NCBI RefSeq assembly: GCF_015352985.1
Contig: NZ_JACYXF010000019.1
Span: 1 to 64,000 of the forward strand
DNA: 64,000 nt
Source of the DNA: Noviherbaspirillum malthae
GTDB taxonomy: Bacteria; Pseudomonadota; Gammaproteobacteria; Burkholderiales; Burkholderiaceae_D
Direction of reading: 5' to 3'
The position numbers and the translations under genes were made by a program. A model generated the notes under the pieces. That model searched no databases, was not told the origin of the DNA, and saw nothing but the letters and a program-made list of their open reading frames with translations. Positions 52,808 through 62,320 of the stretch are shown piece by piece. Each line of letters begins with the position of its first letter. Within the stretch, counting starts at the first letter, position 1.

Positions 52808-52908
52808 CTCCCTCCCCTTCAGGGGGAGGGTTGGGGTGGGGATGGGGTTAACGCACCTACATGCTTAAACCCATCCCCCACCCGACCTCCCCCTTGAAGG
52901 GGGAGGAG
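52808..52908. repeat. Large inverted intergenic repeat (copy 3 of a similar class)
   Basis: Arms of about 42 bases (52808-52849 and 52867-52908) are near-complementary: CCTCCCCTTCAGGGGGAGGG with GGTGGGGATGGG on the left, mirrored by ACCCATCCCCCACCC and GACCTCCCCCTTGAAGGGGG on the right. Each arm also forms an internal hairpin. It sits inside the catabolic gene run, between the amidase and SDR genes, and may terminate or protect the transcript there. Confidence 0.75.
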
Positions 52909-52982
52909 AGGCATTGTGGCGCATGCATTCCCTCACCAAACCAACCCTATTTCGTCCACCCACCCACTCACAAGGAACTTCA

Positions 52983-54032
52983 ATGACTGACAAAACCGCC
53001 GTCATTCTTGGCGGCACCGGCATGGTCGGAGCCAATATGGCTCAATTGCTGGACAAGGTGGGCGGATGGGACGTGACGATCGTCTCGCGCCGGCCCCCTC
53101 AATTCGAGACGCGTGCCCGGCATGTCGAGTGCGACATGAGCGACCCCGGCGACTGCGCAGACAAGCTCGGGCAATTGACGAACGCCACGCATATCTTTTG
53201 GACCGGCCATGCAACAGGTACGCGCTGGGTCGACAAGGCGGCCAGGGACACCGATCTGTTCAAGAACGCGATGACCGCGATCCTGCCGGGCGCAAGCCGC
53301 CTCGAGCATGTGTCCCTGCTGCAGGGGTCGAAATACTATGGCCGTCACCTAGGGCCGTTCAAGACGCCGGCGAAGGAGAGCGATGCGCGGCATTTCCCGC
53401 CGAACTTCTATTACACCCAGGAAGACCTGCTGAAGGAACTCGCGCGCGGCAAGCCGTGGAGCTATTCGCTGATGCGTCCGCACATCGTCTGCGGCTACGC
53501 GCGCACCGACATCAACCTGCCCAAGCCGATCGCCGTCTACGCCACCCTGTGCAAGAAGTTGGGCTTGCCGCTGCGCTTCCCGGGGCCCGAAGGCGCGTTT
53601 CGGGCCATCCATTGCGCGAGCGACGTCGAATTGCTGAACAAGGGCATGCTGTGGGCCGCGACCACGCCAGCGGCGGCCAACGAAGCCTTCAACATGGTCA
53701 ACGGCGACCACTTCCGCTGGCAATACCTGTGGCCGCGGATCGCCGACTATTTCGGGCTCGAGAACGGCGGCGTGCAGCAGATCGACCTCGAGCTGATGAT
53801 GGCGGACAAGGAAGCGCTCTGGGACGAGATCGTGCAGGAGCACGGCCTGCTGCCGACGCCGTTTTCCGAGGCTGCGAACTGGGCATTCGCCAATTATGCG
53901 TTTGCGCCGACCTGGGACATCATGCTCGACAACACCAAGGCGAGAAAATACGGCTTCCAGGAGTTTGTCGATTCCGAAGACATGTTCATCCGGATCTTCG
54001 ACAGCTTCCGCGAGCAGCGCTTCATACCCTGA
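52983..54032 (+). CDS. PRISE-type SDR (progesterone 5-beta-reductase/iridoid-synthase-like enone reductase)
   Basis: 349 aa. The start at 52983 has AAGGAACTTCA upstream. The NAD(P) fold has GGTGMVG (10-16). Lys117 in LLQGSKYYG and Tyr143/144 in NFYYTQED are the catalytic pair of the PRISE family, which reduces the C=C bond of enones, not ordinary carbonyls. SYSLMRPHIVCGYA and AFNMVNGDHFRWQYLWP are further family motifs. In bacteria the physiological enone is unknown; here it would act on an intermediate of the TRAP/amidase pathway. Confidence 0.85.
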   Translation: MTDKTAVILGGTGMVGANMAQLLDKVGGWDVTIVSRRPPQFETRARHVECDMSDPGDCADKLGQLTNATHIFWTGHATGTRWVDKAARDTDLFKNAMTAILPGASRLEHVSLLQGSKYYGRHLGPFKTPAKESDARHFPPNFYYTQEDLLKELARGKPWSYSLMRPHIVCGYARTDINLPKPIAVYATLCKKLGLPLRFPGPEGAFRAIHCASDVELLNKGMLWAATTPAAANEAFNMVNGDHFRWQYLWPRIADYFGLENGGVQQIDLELMMADKEALWDEIVQEHGLLPTPFSEAANWAFANYAFAPTWDIMLDNTKARKYGFQEFVDSEDMFIRIFDSFREQRFIP

Positions 54033-54104
54033 CTCCGCGCGGCGCATAGGCATCGCGCCGTTCCCCTTGGCCTTCTTCGCCTGCTTCTCTTACACGCTCA
54101 CACC

Positions 54105-57100
54105 ATGGCTACCAATACGACTGCTACCAACCTGCAGGACAGCCGGCGCTGGCAATTCTGGATCGACCGCGGCGGCACGTTCACCGATATCGTCGCCCGC
54201 CGTCCGGACGGCGCGCTGGTCACGCACAAGCTGCTTTCCGAGAACCCGGGCCAGTATGAGGATGCGGCGCTGGCCGGCATCCGCGCGCTGCTGGGCCTGA
54301 AGGCAGGCGATCCGATTCCGCCCGAACAGGTGGAAGCGGTCAAGATGGGAACCACGGTCGCCACCAATGCCCTGCTCGAACGCAAGGGCGAAGCGACGCT
54401 CCTGCTGACGACCGCCGGATTCCGCGATGCGCTGCGCATCGGCTATCAGGCACGCCCGCGCATATTCGACCGACGCATCATGCTGCCGGAACTGCTGTAC
54501 AGCCGCGTCGAGGAAATCGACGAGCGCATCACTGCACAAGGCGAGGTCCTGCGGGAGATGCAGGACGATGAACTGCGGGCAAAGCTGCAGAGGGCGCTCG
54601 ACGCCGGCATCCGCGCGATCGCGATCGTCTTGATGCATGCCTACCGTTACCCGCAGCACGAGCAGGCCGCCGCGAAGATGGCCGCCGACATGGGATTCAC
54701 CCAGATCTCGGTGTCGCATCAGGTCAGCCCCATGATGAAGCTGGTCGGGCGCGGCGACACGACCGTCGTCGATGCCTATCTGTCGCCGCTGCTGCGGCGC
54801 TACGTGGACAGGATCGCGCGCGATCTTACCGGCATCAAGCTCATGTTCATGCAATCCAGCGGCGGCCTCACCGCGGCCGAGCAGTTCCAGGGCAAGGATT
54901 CGATCCTGTCCGGCCCGGCCGGCGGCATCGTCGGCATGGTGCGTGTCGCCGAGGCGGCCGGTGCAGGCCAGATCATCGGCTTCGACATGGGCGGCACCTC
55001 GACCGACGTCTCGCACTACAACGGCGAATTCGAACGGGCTTTCGAGACGCAGGTGGCCGGCGTGCGCATGCGCGCGCCGATGATGAACATCCATACCGTG
55101 GCTGCCGGCGGCGGATCGATCCTGCAGTTCGACGGTTCCCGGATGCGCGTCGGGCCGGACTCGGCCGGCGCCAATCCGGGGCCTGCTGCCTACGGCAACG
55201 GCGGGCCGCTGGCGGTGACCGACTGCAACGTCCTGCTGGGCAAGATCCAGCCTGCGTTTTTCCCGCAGATCTTCGGCCCGCGGGCGGACCAGCCGCTCGA
55301 CACCGCGTCGGTGCGGCAGCGTTTCGAGGAACTGGCGGCAAAGATTGCCGGCAGCACAGGACGCACCGGCACGCCGGAATCGGTAGCCGAGGGCTTCATC
55401 AGCATCGCGGTGTCCAACATGGCCAATGCGATCAAGAAGATCTCCGTTGAACGCGGCTATGACGTGACTAAATACACCCTCGTCAGCTTCGGCGGCGCAG
55501 GCGGCCAGCATGCCTGCCTGGTCGCCGACGCGCTCGGCATGAGCCGCGCCCTGATCCATCCGCTGGCCGGCGTGCTCTCCGCCTACGGCATGGGGCTGGC
55601 CGATATCACCGCCATGCGTGAAACCAGCGTCGAGCTGCCGCTGCAGCAGGACAGCCTGCCGCAGTGCGAAGCGGTGCTCGAAGGCATGGCCGAAAACGCA
55701 ACGCTACAGGTGGCGGCACAGGGGATTGCAAGCGAACGCATCCGCGTCGTGCGGCGCGCCCATCTGCGCTACGAAGGCACGGATGCCGCGCTGGTCGTCG
55801 AATACGCCGACGCGCCCGGCATGCAGGCTGCCTTCGAGGCGACTTACCGGCAGCGCTACAGCTTCCTGATGCCGGACAAGCGGCTGGTCATCGAGGCGCT
55901 GTCGGTCGAAGCGATCGGCCGGAGCGGCGAACAGCCGCGCTCGCCCGATGCGGGGCAAGCCGGAACCGGTGCGGCATCTGCGCCAGCGCCGACGGCAACC
56001 GTGCGCATGTACTCGGGCGGGCAATATCACGACACGCCGGTTTACCGGCGGGACGCACTGGGCAGCGGCACGCGCATCGCCGGTCCGGCCATCGTCTCCG
56101 ATGCCAATGCGACGACCGTGGTGGAGCCCGAGTGGCAGATGGAAACGCTGCCGGGCGGCGAGATCCTGCTCACGCGCGCCGTGCCGCGCGCCCAGCGTTT
56201 CGCGATCGGCACGGCGGTCGATCCGGTGATGCTCGAAATCTTCAATAACCTCTTCATGTCGATCGCGGAGCAGATGGGAGCGACTCTCGCCAACACCGCC
56301 TTCTCGGTCAATATCAAGGAGCGCCTCGATTTCTCCTGCGCGCTGTTCGACGCCGACGGCAGCCTGATCGCAAATGCGCCTCACATGCCGGTCCATCTCG
56401 GTTCGATGGGGGAAAGCATCAAGACCGTCATCCGCAAGAATGCAGGACGCATACGGCCGGGCGACACTTATGTCCTCAACGACCCCTACAACGGCGGCAC
56501 TCACCTGCCCGACGTTACGGTCGTCACCCCCGTATTCGACGAAGCGGAACGGGAACTGCTGTTCTTCGTCGCTTCGCGCGGCCACCATGCGGACATCGGC
56601 GGCATCACGCCGGGCTCCATGCCGCCCAACAGCCGGACGGTGGAAGAAGAGGGCGTGCTGCTCGACAATTTCAAGCTGGTGGAAGGCGGGCGCCTGCGCG
56701 AGAGCGAACTGCGCGCGCTGCTCGGCGGCGGCCGCTATCCCGCCCGCAATCCGGACCAGAACGTCGCCGACCTGCGCGCGCAGATTGCCGCGAATGAAAA
56801 AGGCGTGACGGAACTGCGGCGCATGGTGCGCGAATTCGGCCTTGATGTGGTCAAGGCCTACATGACGCATGTGCAGGACAACGCAGAGGAGGCGGTGCGG
56901 CGCGTGATCGGCGTGCTGCAGGACGGCGAGTTTTCCTACGAGATGGACAACGGCGCCGTCATTCGCGTCGCGGTCAAAGTCGACAGCGCGGCGCGCAGCG
57001 CTGTCATCGACTTCACAGGTACGTCGGACCAGCTGCCCAACAATTTCAACGCGCCGTCGGCCGTCTGCATGGCGGCGGTGCTGTATGTGTTCCGCACGCT

Positions 57101-57782
57101 GGTCGACGACGAGATCCCGATGAACGCCGGCTGCCTCAAGCCGCTGCAGGTGATCATTCCGCCGGGATCCATGCTCAATCCGCATTTTCCGGCGGCCACC
57201 GTGGCCGGCAATGTCGAGACATCGCAATGCATCACCGATGCGCTGTACGGCGCGCTCGGCGTCATGGCCGGCGCGCAGGGAACCATGAACAACTTCACCT
57301 TCGGCAATGCCCGGCACCAGTATTACGAAACCATTTCGGGCGGCTCCGGCGGCGGCCTGCTGAGCAGAGACGGACAGGGCGAAATGCTGTGCTTCGACGG
57401 AACCGACGTGGTGCAGACGCACATGACGAACTCGCGCCTGACCGATCCGGAAGTGCTGGAATGGCGCTTTCCGGTCTTGCTGGAAAGCTTCGAGATACGC
57501 CATGGAACCGGGGGTGCGGGGCGCGGCAAGGGCGGCAACGGCGCGATCCGCCGCCTGCGCTTCCTGGAGCCGATGACGGCGTCCATCCTGTCGAACCGCC
57601 GGCGCATTCCGCCCTTCGGGCTCGCGGGCGGAGTGGCGGGAGCGCCGGGGCGCAACTACGTGATCCGGCAGGACGGCACGCGTGTCGATCTGGGGGCGAC
57701 CGCATCGATCGAGATGCAGGCCGGGGACGTGTTTGTCGTTGAAACGCCGGGCGGAGGCGGCTTCGGCGCACCTGAAGCATAA
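54105..57782 (+). CDS. Fused HyuA-HyuB hydantoinase / ATP-dependent 5-oxoprolinase
   Basis: 1225 aa, the length of a fused 5-oxoprolinase. The HyuA part (about 15-690) carries the ATP-binding-type [13 protein letters not shown] near residue 19, [27 protein letters not shown] and [15 protein letters not shown]. The HyuB part (about 705-1215) has [47 protein letters not shown] and [14 protein letters not shown]. It opens a cyclic imide or lactam such as 5-oxoproline or a hydantoin using ATP. It sits after the PRISE gene, suggesting ring opening in the same pathway. Confidence 0.92.
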   Translation: MATNTTATNLQDSRRWQFWIDRGGTFTDIVARRPDGALVTHKLLSENPGQYEDAALAGIRALLGLKAGDPIPPEQVEAVKMGTTVATNALLERKGEATLLLTTAGFRDALRIGYQARPRIFDRRIMLPELLYSRVEEIDERITAQGEVLREMQDDELRAKLQRALDAGIRAIAIVLMHAYRYPQHEQAAAKMAADMGFTQISVSHQVSPMMKLVGRGDTTVVDAYLSPLLRRYVDRIARDLTGIKLMFMQSSGGLTAAEQFQGKDSILSGPAGGIVGMVRVAEAAGAGQIIGFDMGGTSTDVSHYNGEFERAFETQVAGVRMRAPMMNIHTVAAGGGSILQFDGSRMRVGPDSAGANPGPAAYGNGGPLAVTDCNVLLGKIQPAFFPQIFGPRADQPLDTASVRQRFEELAAKIAGSTGRTGTPESVAEGFISIAVSNMANAIKKISVERGYDVTKYTLVSFGGAGGQHACLVADALGMSRALIHPLAGVLSAYGMGLADITAMRETSVELPLQQDSLPQCEAVLEGMAENATLQVAAQGIASERIRVVRRAHLRYEGTDAALVVEYADAPGMQAAFEATYRQRYSFLMPDKRLVIEALSVEAIGRSGEQPRSPDAGQAGTGAASAPAPTATVRMYSGGQYHDTPVYRRDALGSGTRIAGPAIVSDANATTVVEPEWQMETLPGGEILLTRAVPRAQRFAIGTAVDPVMLEIFNNLFMSIAEQMGATLANTAFSVNIKERLDFSCALFDADGSLIANAPHMPVHLGSMGESIKTVIRKNAGRIRPGDTYVLNDPYNGGTHLPDVTVVTPVFDEAERELLFFVASRGHHADIGGITPGSMPPNSRTVEEEGVLLDNFKLVEGGRLRESELRALLGGGRYPARNPDQNVADLRAQIAANEKGVTELRRMVREFGLDVVKAYMTHVQDNAEEAVRRVIGVLQDGEFSYEMDNGAVIRVAVKVDSAARSAVIDFTGTSDQLPNNFNAPSAVCMAAVLYVFRTLVDDEIPMNAGCLKPLQVIIPPGSMLNPHFPAATVAGNVETSQCITDALYGALGVMAGAQGTMNNFTFGNARHQYYETISGGSGGGLLSRDGQGEMLCFDGTDVVQTHMTNSRLTDPEVLEWRFPVLLESFEIRHGTGGAGRGKGGNGAIRRLRFLEPMTASILSNRRRIPPFGLAGGVAGAPGRNYVIRQDGTRVDLGATASIEMQAGDVFVVETPGGGGFGAPEA

Positions 57783-57865
57783 TGAACGGCATTCATGCGG
57801 CGGGCTTGGACCCGCTGCGCAAGCGTTGATACGGCAATGCGGAATTACCCTCAATCGGAACGACA

Positions 57866-58744
57866 TTGAACAGGAACGGAATACTCCTGCATATCGCAGG
57901 CCTGTGGACGCTCTCCACGCTGGACGCGTCGGCAAAATGGCTGGTACTGGCAGGAGTGCCGGTCCTGATGGTGACATGGGTGCGCTATCTGATGCACACC
58001 GCGCTGATGACGGCCGTCGTGCTGCCGTCGCGGGGCGGCGCCATCTTCAAGACCCGTTCGCTGTCGCGCCAGCTGACGCGCGGCCTGCTGATGGTATTGT
58101 CGACGATACTGTTCTTTTCGGTCCTCAGGCGCCTGCCGCTTGCCGAAGCGACATCCCTCAATTTCATGGCGCCGCTGTTCCTGATGGCCATGGCGCCGTG
58201 GCTGCTGCGTGAATCGCATCGGCTGCATCGCTGGATCGGCGTGCTGACGGGCTTTGCCGGCGTGCTCATCGTGGTGCGGCCGGGATCGCCGCTCGATCCG
58301 CTCGGCGTTGCGCTCGGCCTGCTGACCGCACTGACGTTTGCGTTCTTCCAGATCTCCACGCGCCGCGTCGCGCATGATGATCCGCTCACCACCAATTTCT
58401 ACGGCGGCCTGTTCGGCTCCGTCGCGCTGACCGCGGCATTGCCGTGGTTCTGGGAAGTGCCGCACCTGTCGGCGCCGCAATGGGTGCTGCTGATTTCCAC
58501 CGGGTTCACCGGATTTGCCGGCCACCTGCTGCAGATCATGGCCTACCGCAGGAGCCAGGCGACGCTGCTTGCGCCCTTCACTTACCTGCAGATTGTTGCG
58601 GCCGCCATGCTGGGCTGGATCGCGTTCGGCCAGCTGCCGGACTTGACCACGGCGATCGGCATTGCGCTGATCTGCTCCGCAGGCCTGGCCGTGGTGCTGT
58701 GGGAAGCGCGCAGACCGGCGGTGCGGGTCGCCGAACAGGAATAA
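57866..58744 (+). CDS. EamA-family (DMT) transporter
   Basis: 292 aa with about ten membrane helices in two EamA repeats (MLVLSTILFF-type region, SLNFMAPLFLMAMAPWLL; then HLLQIMAYRRSQATLLAPFTYLQI with AMLGWIAFG). The start is a TTG at 57866 with GGAA upstream; a stop codon lies 37 bases upstream and no ATG is suitably placed. DMT proteins of this group usually export metabolites. It follows the oxoprolinase gene by 83 bases and could remove a pathway product or overflow compound. Confidence 0.85.
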   Translation: MNRNGILLHIAGLWTLSTLDASAKWLVLAGVPVLMVTWVRYLMHTALMTAVVLPSRGGAIFKTRSLSRQLTRGLLMVLSTILFFSVLRRLPLAEATSLNFMAPLFLMAMAPWLLRESHRLHRWIGVLTGFAGVLIVVRPGSPLDPLGVALGLLTALTFAFFQISTRRVAHDDPLTTNFYGGLFGSVALTAALPWFWEVPHLSAPQWVLLISTGFTGFAGHLLQIMAYRRSQATLLAPFTYLQIVAAAMLGWIAFGQLPDLTTAIGIALICSAGLAVVLWEARRPAVRVAEQE

Positions 58745-58767
58745 TTCTGCTCAACGGCCCCCTGAAA

Positions 58768-59982
58768 TCACAAGGGTCGATCCTTCGCAGGCGTGGCAGT
58801 TGGGGGCGCAACTTGCTCCTTGCTGCCCAATGCCCAGCACACCATGGCGAGCACCAGTCCGGCCGCCACGCCTTCAGCCATCTTGAAGGCACTATCGAAC
58901 AGCAGCGGCGCCACGAAGCCCGATACCAGCGCAAAAATCAGCATCTGAATGAAGTTCTGCAACGAGGCGGCGAGTCCCCGCATCTGAGGAAAGAGGCTTT
59001 GCGTCATCACGCTCATCGCCGGCACTGCCATGGCCATGCCGAAGGCATACAGCATGATGGGCAGCACCGCCCAAGGTACGGCCGGCGCGAACAGGCCGGT
59101 ATAGATCAGGTTGATGGCAGCCGCTGCCGCCATGACGAGGAAACCGCACCGGACCATGCCGGGAAGCGGCACGCGGTGCGCCAGTCTGCCGCTTGTCGCC
59201 GAGCCGATCACCATGCCGGCAACCATGGGAATGAACAGCCAGCCGAACGCGGTCTCCGGCAGATGCAGCACCTGCATGACGAAGCTGGCCGCAGATGAGA
59301 TATACAGCGCAAAGCCGCTGAAGGCGAAGCCGGCACCGAAGGCGCGCAGCAGGAATTGCGGATGGCGCAGCGCCGTCCAGTAATTGCCGGCGATGGCGGC
59401 GGCCCGGAAAGGCTGCCGCGATGCCGCCGGCAAGGTCTCGCGCAGGGTGGCGCAGCAGGCGATCAGCAGGAGGATGCCGATGGCGGTCATGAAGGCAAAG
59501 GTGGAGCGCCAGCCGAAGGCGACATGGAGCAGGCCGCCGATCACCGGCGCGACTGCGGGAGCGATGCCGAACACCATCATGATGTTGGCGATGAAGCGCT
59601 GCGCATCCGCACCCTGGAAGCGGTCGCGCACGATGGCCTGCCCGATCACCATGCCGGCGCCTGCGGACGCACCCTGCAGCGCCCTGAAGACCAGCAGCGA
59701 GGTGAAGCTCGCGGACAGTGCCGCGCCGATCGATGCCGCCGTGAAGAGCACGAGAGAAAAGAGAATCACGGGGCGCCGGCCGAAGGAATCCGACAGGGTG
59801 CCGTAGAACAGGTTCATCAGCGAAAACGCAAACAGATAGACGCTGAGGGTTTGCTGCACCAGCGCCGGAGCGACGGTGAAGTGCTCGGCGATCGCAGGGA
59901 AGGAAGGCAGATAGGTGTCGATGGCAAAAGGGCCGATCATGGCCAGCCCGGCCAGGACGACGGTCAGCAGCTTGGTATTCAT
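58768..59982 (-). CDS. Bcr/CflA-family MFS efflux transporter
   Basis: 404 aa, 12 membrane helices. Family motifs: AMIGPFAIDTYLPSFPAI in helix 1, SDSFGRRPVIL loop, FRALQGASAGAGMVIGQAIVRD and GIAPAVAPVIGGLL. These match drug/H+ antiporters of the bicyclomycin-resistance type; the true substrate is unknown. An ATG at 59982 is used; GTG at 59985 is also in frame. It lies 15 bases after the TetR gene, making a regulator-pump pair. Confidence 0.92.
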   Translation of the reverse strand: MNTKLLTVVLAGLAMIGPFAIDTYLPSFPAIAEHFTVAPALVQQTLSVYLFAFSLMNLFYGTLSDSFGRRPVILFSLVLFTAASIGAALSASFTSLLVFRALQGASAGAGMVIGQAIVRDRFQGADAQRFIANIMMVFGIAPAVAPVIGGLLHVAFGWRSTFAFMTAIGILLLIACCATLRETLPAASRQPFRAAAIAGNYWTALRHPQFLLRAFGAGFAFSGFALYISSAASFVMQVLHLPETAFGWLFIPMVAGMVIGSATSGRLAHRVPLPGMVRCGFLVMAAAAAINLIYTGLFAPAVPWAVLPIMLYAFGMAMAVPAMSVMTQSLFPQMRGLAASLQNFIQMLIFALVSGFVAPLLFDSAFKMAEGVAAGLVLAMVCWALGSKEQVAPPTATPAKDRPL

Positions 59983-59997
59983 CACGCTAAGTCTTGA

Positions 59998-60630
59998 TCA
60001 ATGTGTGGAAAGGCCGGTGAGCGCGGCCATGGAGAACTGGTAAATGTGCTCGGCAATTTTCACGATGCCCGCCGGGTCATAGGCGATCTCCGGCGCGGCG
60101 ATCTCGTGAACGCGCCGGGCGCTGGCATAGAAAACGGCCTGGCCGATGATGCTGAATACGCAACGCTGGATGGCGTCGTCCTCCAGCGCATCGCCGGTGA
60201 TGCCGCGGATCAGATCGGCGAAGAAGCGATGCTCGGGCCGGATGTCTCGGTCGGCAATGGTGCCGATGGCTGCGGACGGGTCCATCAGTTCCCATGCGAG
60301 CAGGCGGGTGCGCAGCGAAGCCGGACCAGGCGTCAGGAGATTGGACACCAGCCGCTTGATTGCGGCGCGCAGTTTCTCGTCCGGGGCTTCGTTGCCGGCG
60401 GTTGTGCCGTCGACAAACGCTTTCTCTTCCTGCTCGCGCGCGAAGTCGAGCACGGCCAGGTAGAGATCGTCCTTGCTGCCGAAGTAGTAATGCACCATGG
60501 CGACATTGACATTCGCCCGCTCGCAGATCTTGCGGATGGAAGCCGCCTTGAAGCCGTTTTCGACGAAGACGTCGGCGGCGATGTGAAGGATGCGCTCGCG
60601 CGTCTGGGGAAAAGCGTCGGATGTTGCCAT
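59998..60630 (-). CDS. TetR-family repressor of the efflux pair
   Basis: 210 aa. The N-terminal helix-turn-helix (TRERILHIAADVFVENGFKA, SIRKICERANVNVAMVHYYF) is typical of TetR/AcrR repressors, and the C-terminal ligand domain resembles the CerR/DUF1956 group (RLLAWELMDPSAA, VFSIIGQAVFYA). It is followed by the MFS gene, with a tandem AAACnGnCGTTT site just upstream of its start, so it probably represses its own operon until it binds the pump substrate. Confidence 0.92.
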   Translation of the reverse strand: MATSDAFPQTRERILHIAADVFVENGFKAASIRKICERANVNVAMVHYYFGSKDDLYLAVLDFAREQEEKAFVDGTTAGNEAPDEKLRAAIKRLVSNLLTPGPASLRTRLLAWELMDPSAAIGTIADRDIRPEHRFFADLIRGITGDALEDDAIQRCVFSIIGQAVFYASARRVHEIAAPEIAYDPAGIVKIAEHIYQFSMAALTGLSTH

Positions 60631-60637
60631 TGTTGTT

Positions 60638-60662
60638 AAACAGCCGTTTCAAACAGGCGTTT
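60638..60662. promoter_or_regulatory. Tandem operator-like repeat upstream of the TetR gene
   Basis: Two 12-base half-symmetric boxes, AAACAGCCGTTT and AAACAGGCGTTT, are separated by one base (13-base centre spacing) starting eight bases before the TetR start codon on the minus strand. Each box is a near-palindrome (AAAC..GTTT). A tandem pair this close to the gene is a good candidate autoregulatory operator. Confidence 0.6.
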
Positions 60663-60765
60663 GATTATAGCGGAGAAGTGGTGCGGCCTGCAGCGGGGGT
60701 TCGGGAAATCCCTCACGCGCGCGGAATGCCGTTATAGTCGTGTACCCTTTTTCGCCGGCACCAGC

Positions 60766-61149
60766 ATGTCTCTCCTTGCACGTTGTCTTTTCATTCTTTT
60801 TTTCGGCCTGCTGCCTGCGGCACCGTCCATGGCGGACGCTGAACGGGAAGCCGCGATTGCTGCTGAAAGGATGGAAAGGGCTATCGCTTTCTGCCATGGA
60901 AATGCGCAATGCGAAGAGGCAGTGCGCAAGCGCGAAGCGGCGGGAGCGGAAAAGCGGCAGCAGCGGGAGGCGGCGGACAAGGCGCTGAAGGAGGCTGACC
61001 CGAGCGGTTATTACCTGGCGCTGGCCCGACGGTATCTGGCCGCCGCGGCGTTCATTGCGGGCGCGGCCGGGCTTTATGTGCTCGTCATGAACCGGCTGTT
61101 CGGCAAGCGCCGCCGCCGGCGTGACGGCGGGTCGGACATTCCCCGCTGA
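60766..61149 (+). CDS. Small exported or membrane protein with charged helical middle
   Basis: 127 aa. An N-terminal signal (LLARCLFILFFGLLPAAPSMA, possible cleavage after SMA) leads into a charged helical section (REAAIAAERMERAIAF, QCEEAVRKREAAGAEKRQQR). A second hydrophobic segment (LAAAAFIAGAAGLYVLVM) and an Arg-rich end (GKRRRRRDGG) follow. The start at 60766 is the first ATG with a signal peptide. The two Cys in CHGNAQC may form a disulphide. No family is recognised. Confidence 0.6.
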   Translation: MSLLARCLFILFFGLLPAAPSMADAEREAAIAAERMERAIAFCHGNAQCEEAVRKREAAGAEKRQQREAADKALKEADPSGYYLALARRYLAAAAFIAGAAGLYVLVMNRLFGKRRRRRDGGSDIPR

Positions 61150-61291
61150 TTTCTCGCTCGCCTGAAAGATGGAACGATGAGAGCGATGTGCCCGCCGATT
61201 TTCCAATCGGCAGGCTGGCGTTCAGACCGCTCGTTCGATCCGGCCGGAAGTGGTGCGCCGGACAAGTTTTCCGGCACAAGGTTTTTGCAAC

Positions 61292-62125
61292 TTACTTCCG
61301 CTCGATCACGACTTCAAGATACTCGCTAGGCAGCACCAGGGTTTCGTCGCCCGACCGGTTGCCGCTCGCCATGAGCGCCAGCAAGTCGGCCTTGAAGGCA
61401 GCCTGCTTCTCGGCATCCAGCGCGCCGAAGGTCTTGTTGAGCGGGCCGTAGTAGGTGCGGAAGACTTCGATCCAGTGTTCCTGCGAGCGGTAGCGCATGA
61501 CGAACTCACGGCTGGTGGCGCGGATCTCTCCGGCCGCAGTGCCGAACAGTTCCTGCAGCCTGGCCTTCGTGCCCCACAGCGCCGGCGACTTCACGCCCGG
61601 TGCCGGAGGAATGTATTTGCCTATCGTCTTGAATACCTGCCCGATGAAGCTTTCCGGGGTCCAGCTTGCCAGGCCGATCTTGCCGCCCGGTTTGCAGACG
61701 CGCGCCATTTCAGCGGCTGCCTTTTCCTGGTCGGGAGTAAACATGACGCCGAAGGTGGACATGACCACGTCGAACGATGCAGCGGGAAACGGCAGGTTCT
61801 CGGCATCGGCTTCCTGAAACTCTATCGCCAGGCCCTCGGCTTGTGCCCGGATGCGTCCGGCCTCCAGAAGGGAAGGAACGTAATCGGTAGAGGTGACCTT
61901 GCACCAGCGGCGGGCGGCCGCCAGCGTCGCATTGCCGTTGCCGGCGGCGACATCGAGCACGCGGCTGCCTGCGCGCAGGTCGAGCGCCTCGCACAGGTTC
62001 TCGCCGACAATCTGCAGCGTGGTGCCGACCACGGCATAGTTGCCGGTGGACCAGGCGGCCTGCTGGCGCGACTTCACTGCGGCAAGATCGACTGCGGTAG
62101 AGGGAGGGGACATAACAGTGGACAT
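61292..62125 (-). CDS. Class I SAM-dependent methyltransferase (UbiE/ArsM-like)
   Basis: 277 aa. The start at 62125 has AAGGAGTACTTG upstream. Motif I SRVLDVAAGNGNATLAAARR, motif with TSTDYVPSLLEAGR, and ENLPFPAASFDVVMSTFGVMF are typical of UbiE/COQ5-type small-molecule methyltransferases. The N-terminal VKSRQQAAWSTGNYAVVGTT motif suits the same group. The substrate is unknown. It is divergent from the AraC regulator gene, about 195 bases between starts, so that regulator may control it. Confidence 0.88.
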   Translation of the reverse strand: MSTVMSPPSTAVDLAAVKSRQQAAWSTGNYAVVGTTLQIVGENLCEALDLRAGSRVLDVAAGNGNATLAAARRWCKVTSTDYVPSLLEAGRIRAQAEGLAIEFQEADAENLPFPAASFDVVMSTFGVMFTPDQEKAAAEMARVCKPGGKIGLASWTPESFIGQVFKTIGKYIPPAPGVKSPALWGTKARLQELFGTAAGEIRATSREFVMRYRSQEHWIEVFRTYYGPLNKTFGALDAEKQAAFKADLLALMASGNRSGDETLVLPSEYLEVVIERK

Positions 62126-62320
62126 CAAGTACTCCTTCAACATCAATGTAATGGTTTCTGGTGTGGGAACATCGGCTTCCGGTTTTCATCCTCGCCGGGT
62201 TGTGCTGCCGCAAAGTGCGGGCATCGAGGACGGGTCTAGTATTGATCGTCCCACCGCCTTAATGAATGACCGAGCGTCCGGCTTTCTTGCCCGGGACGCC
62301 GGATTTGAAGAGAAACCGAG

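Noticed and set aside
54090-55559. A 489-residue open frame opposite the oxoprolinase start
   Set aside because: Same antisense GC-bias effect; no family motif.
55704-57977. A 757-residue open frame on the minus strand opposite the oxoprolinase gene
   Set aside because: Arg/Ala/His-rich composition and full overlap with a convincing gene; a codon-bias shadow.
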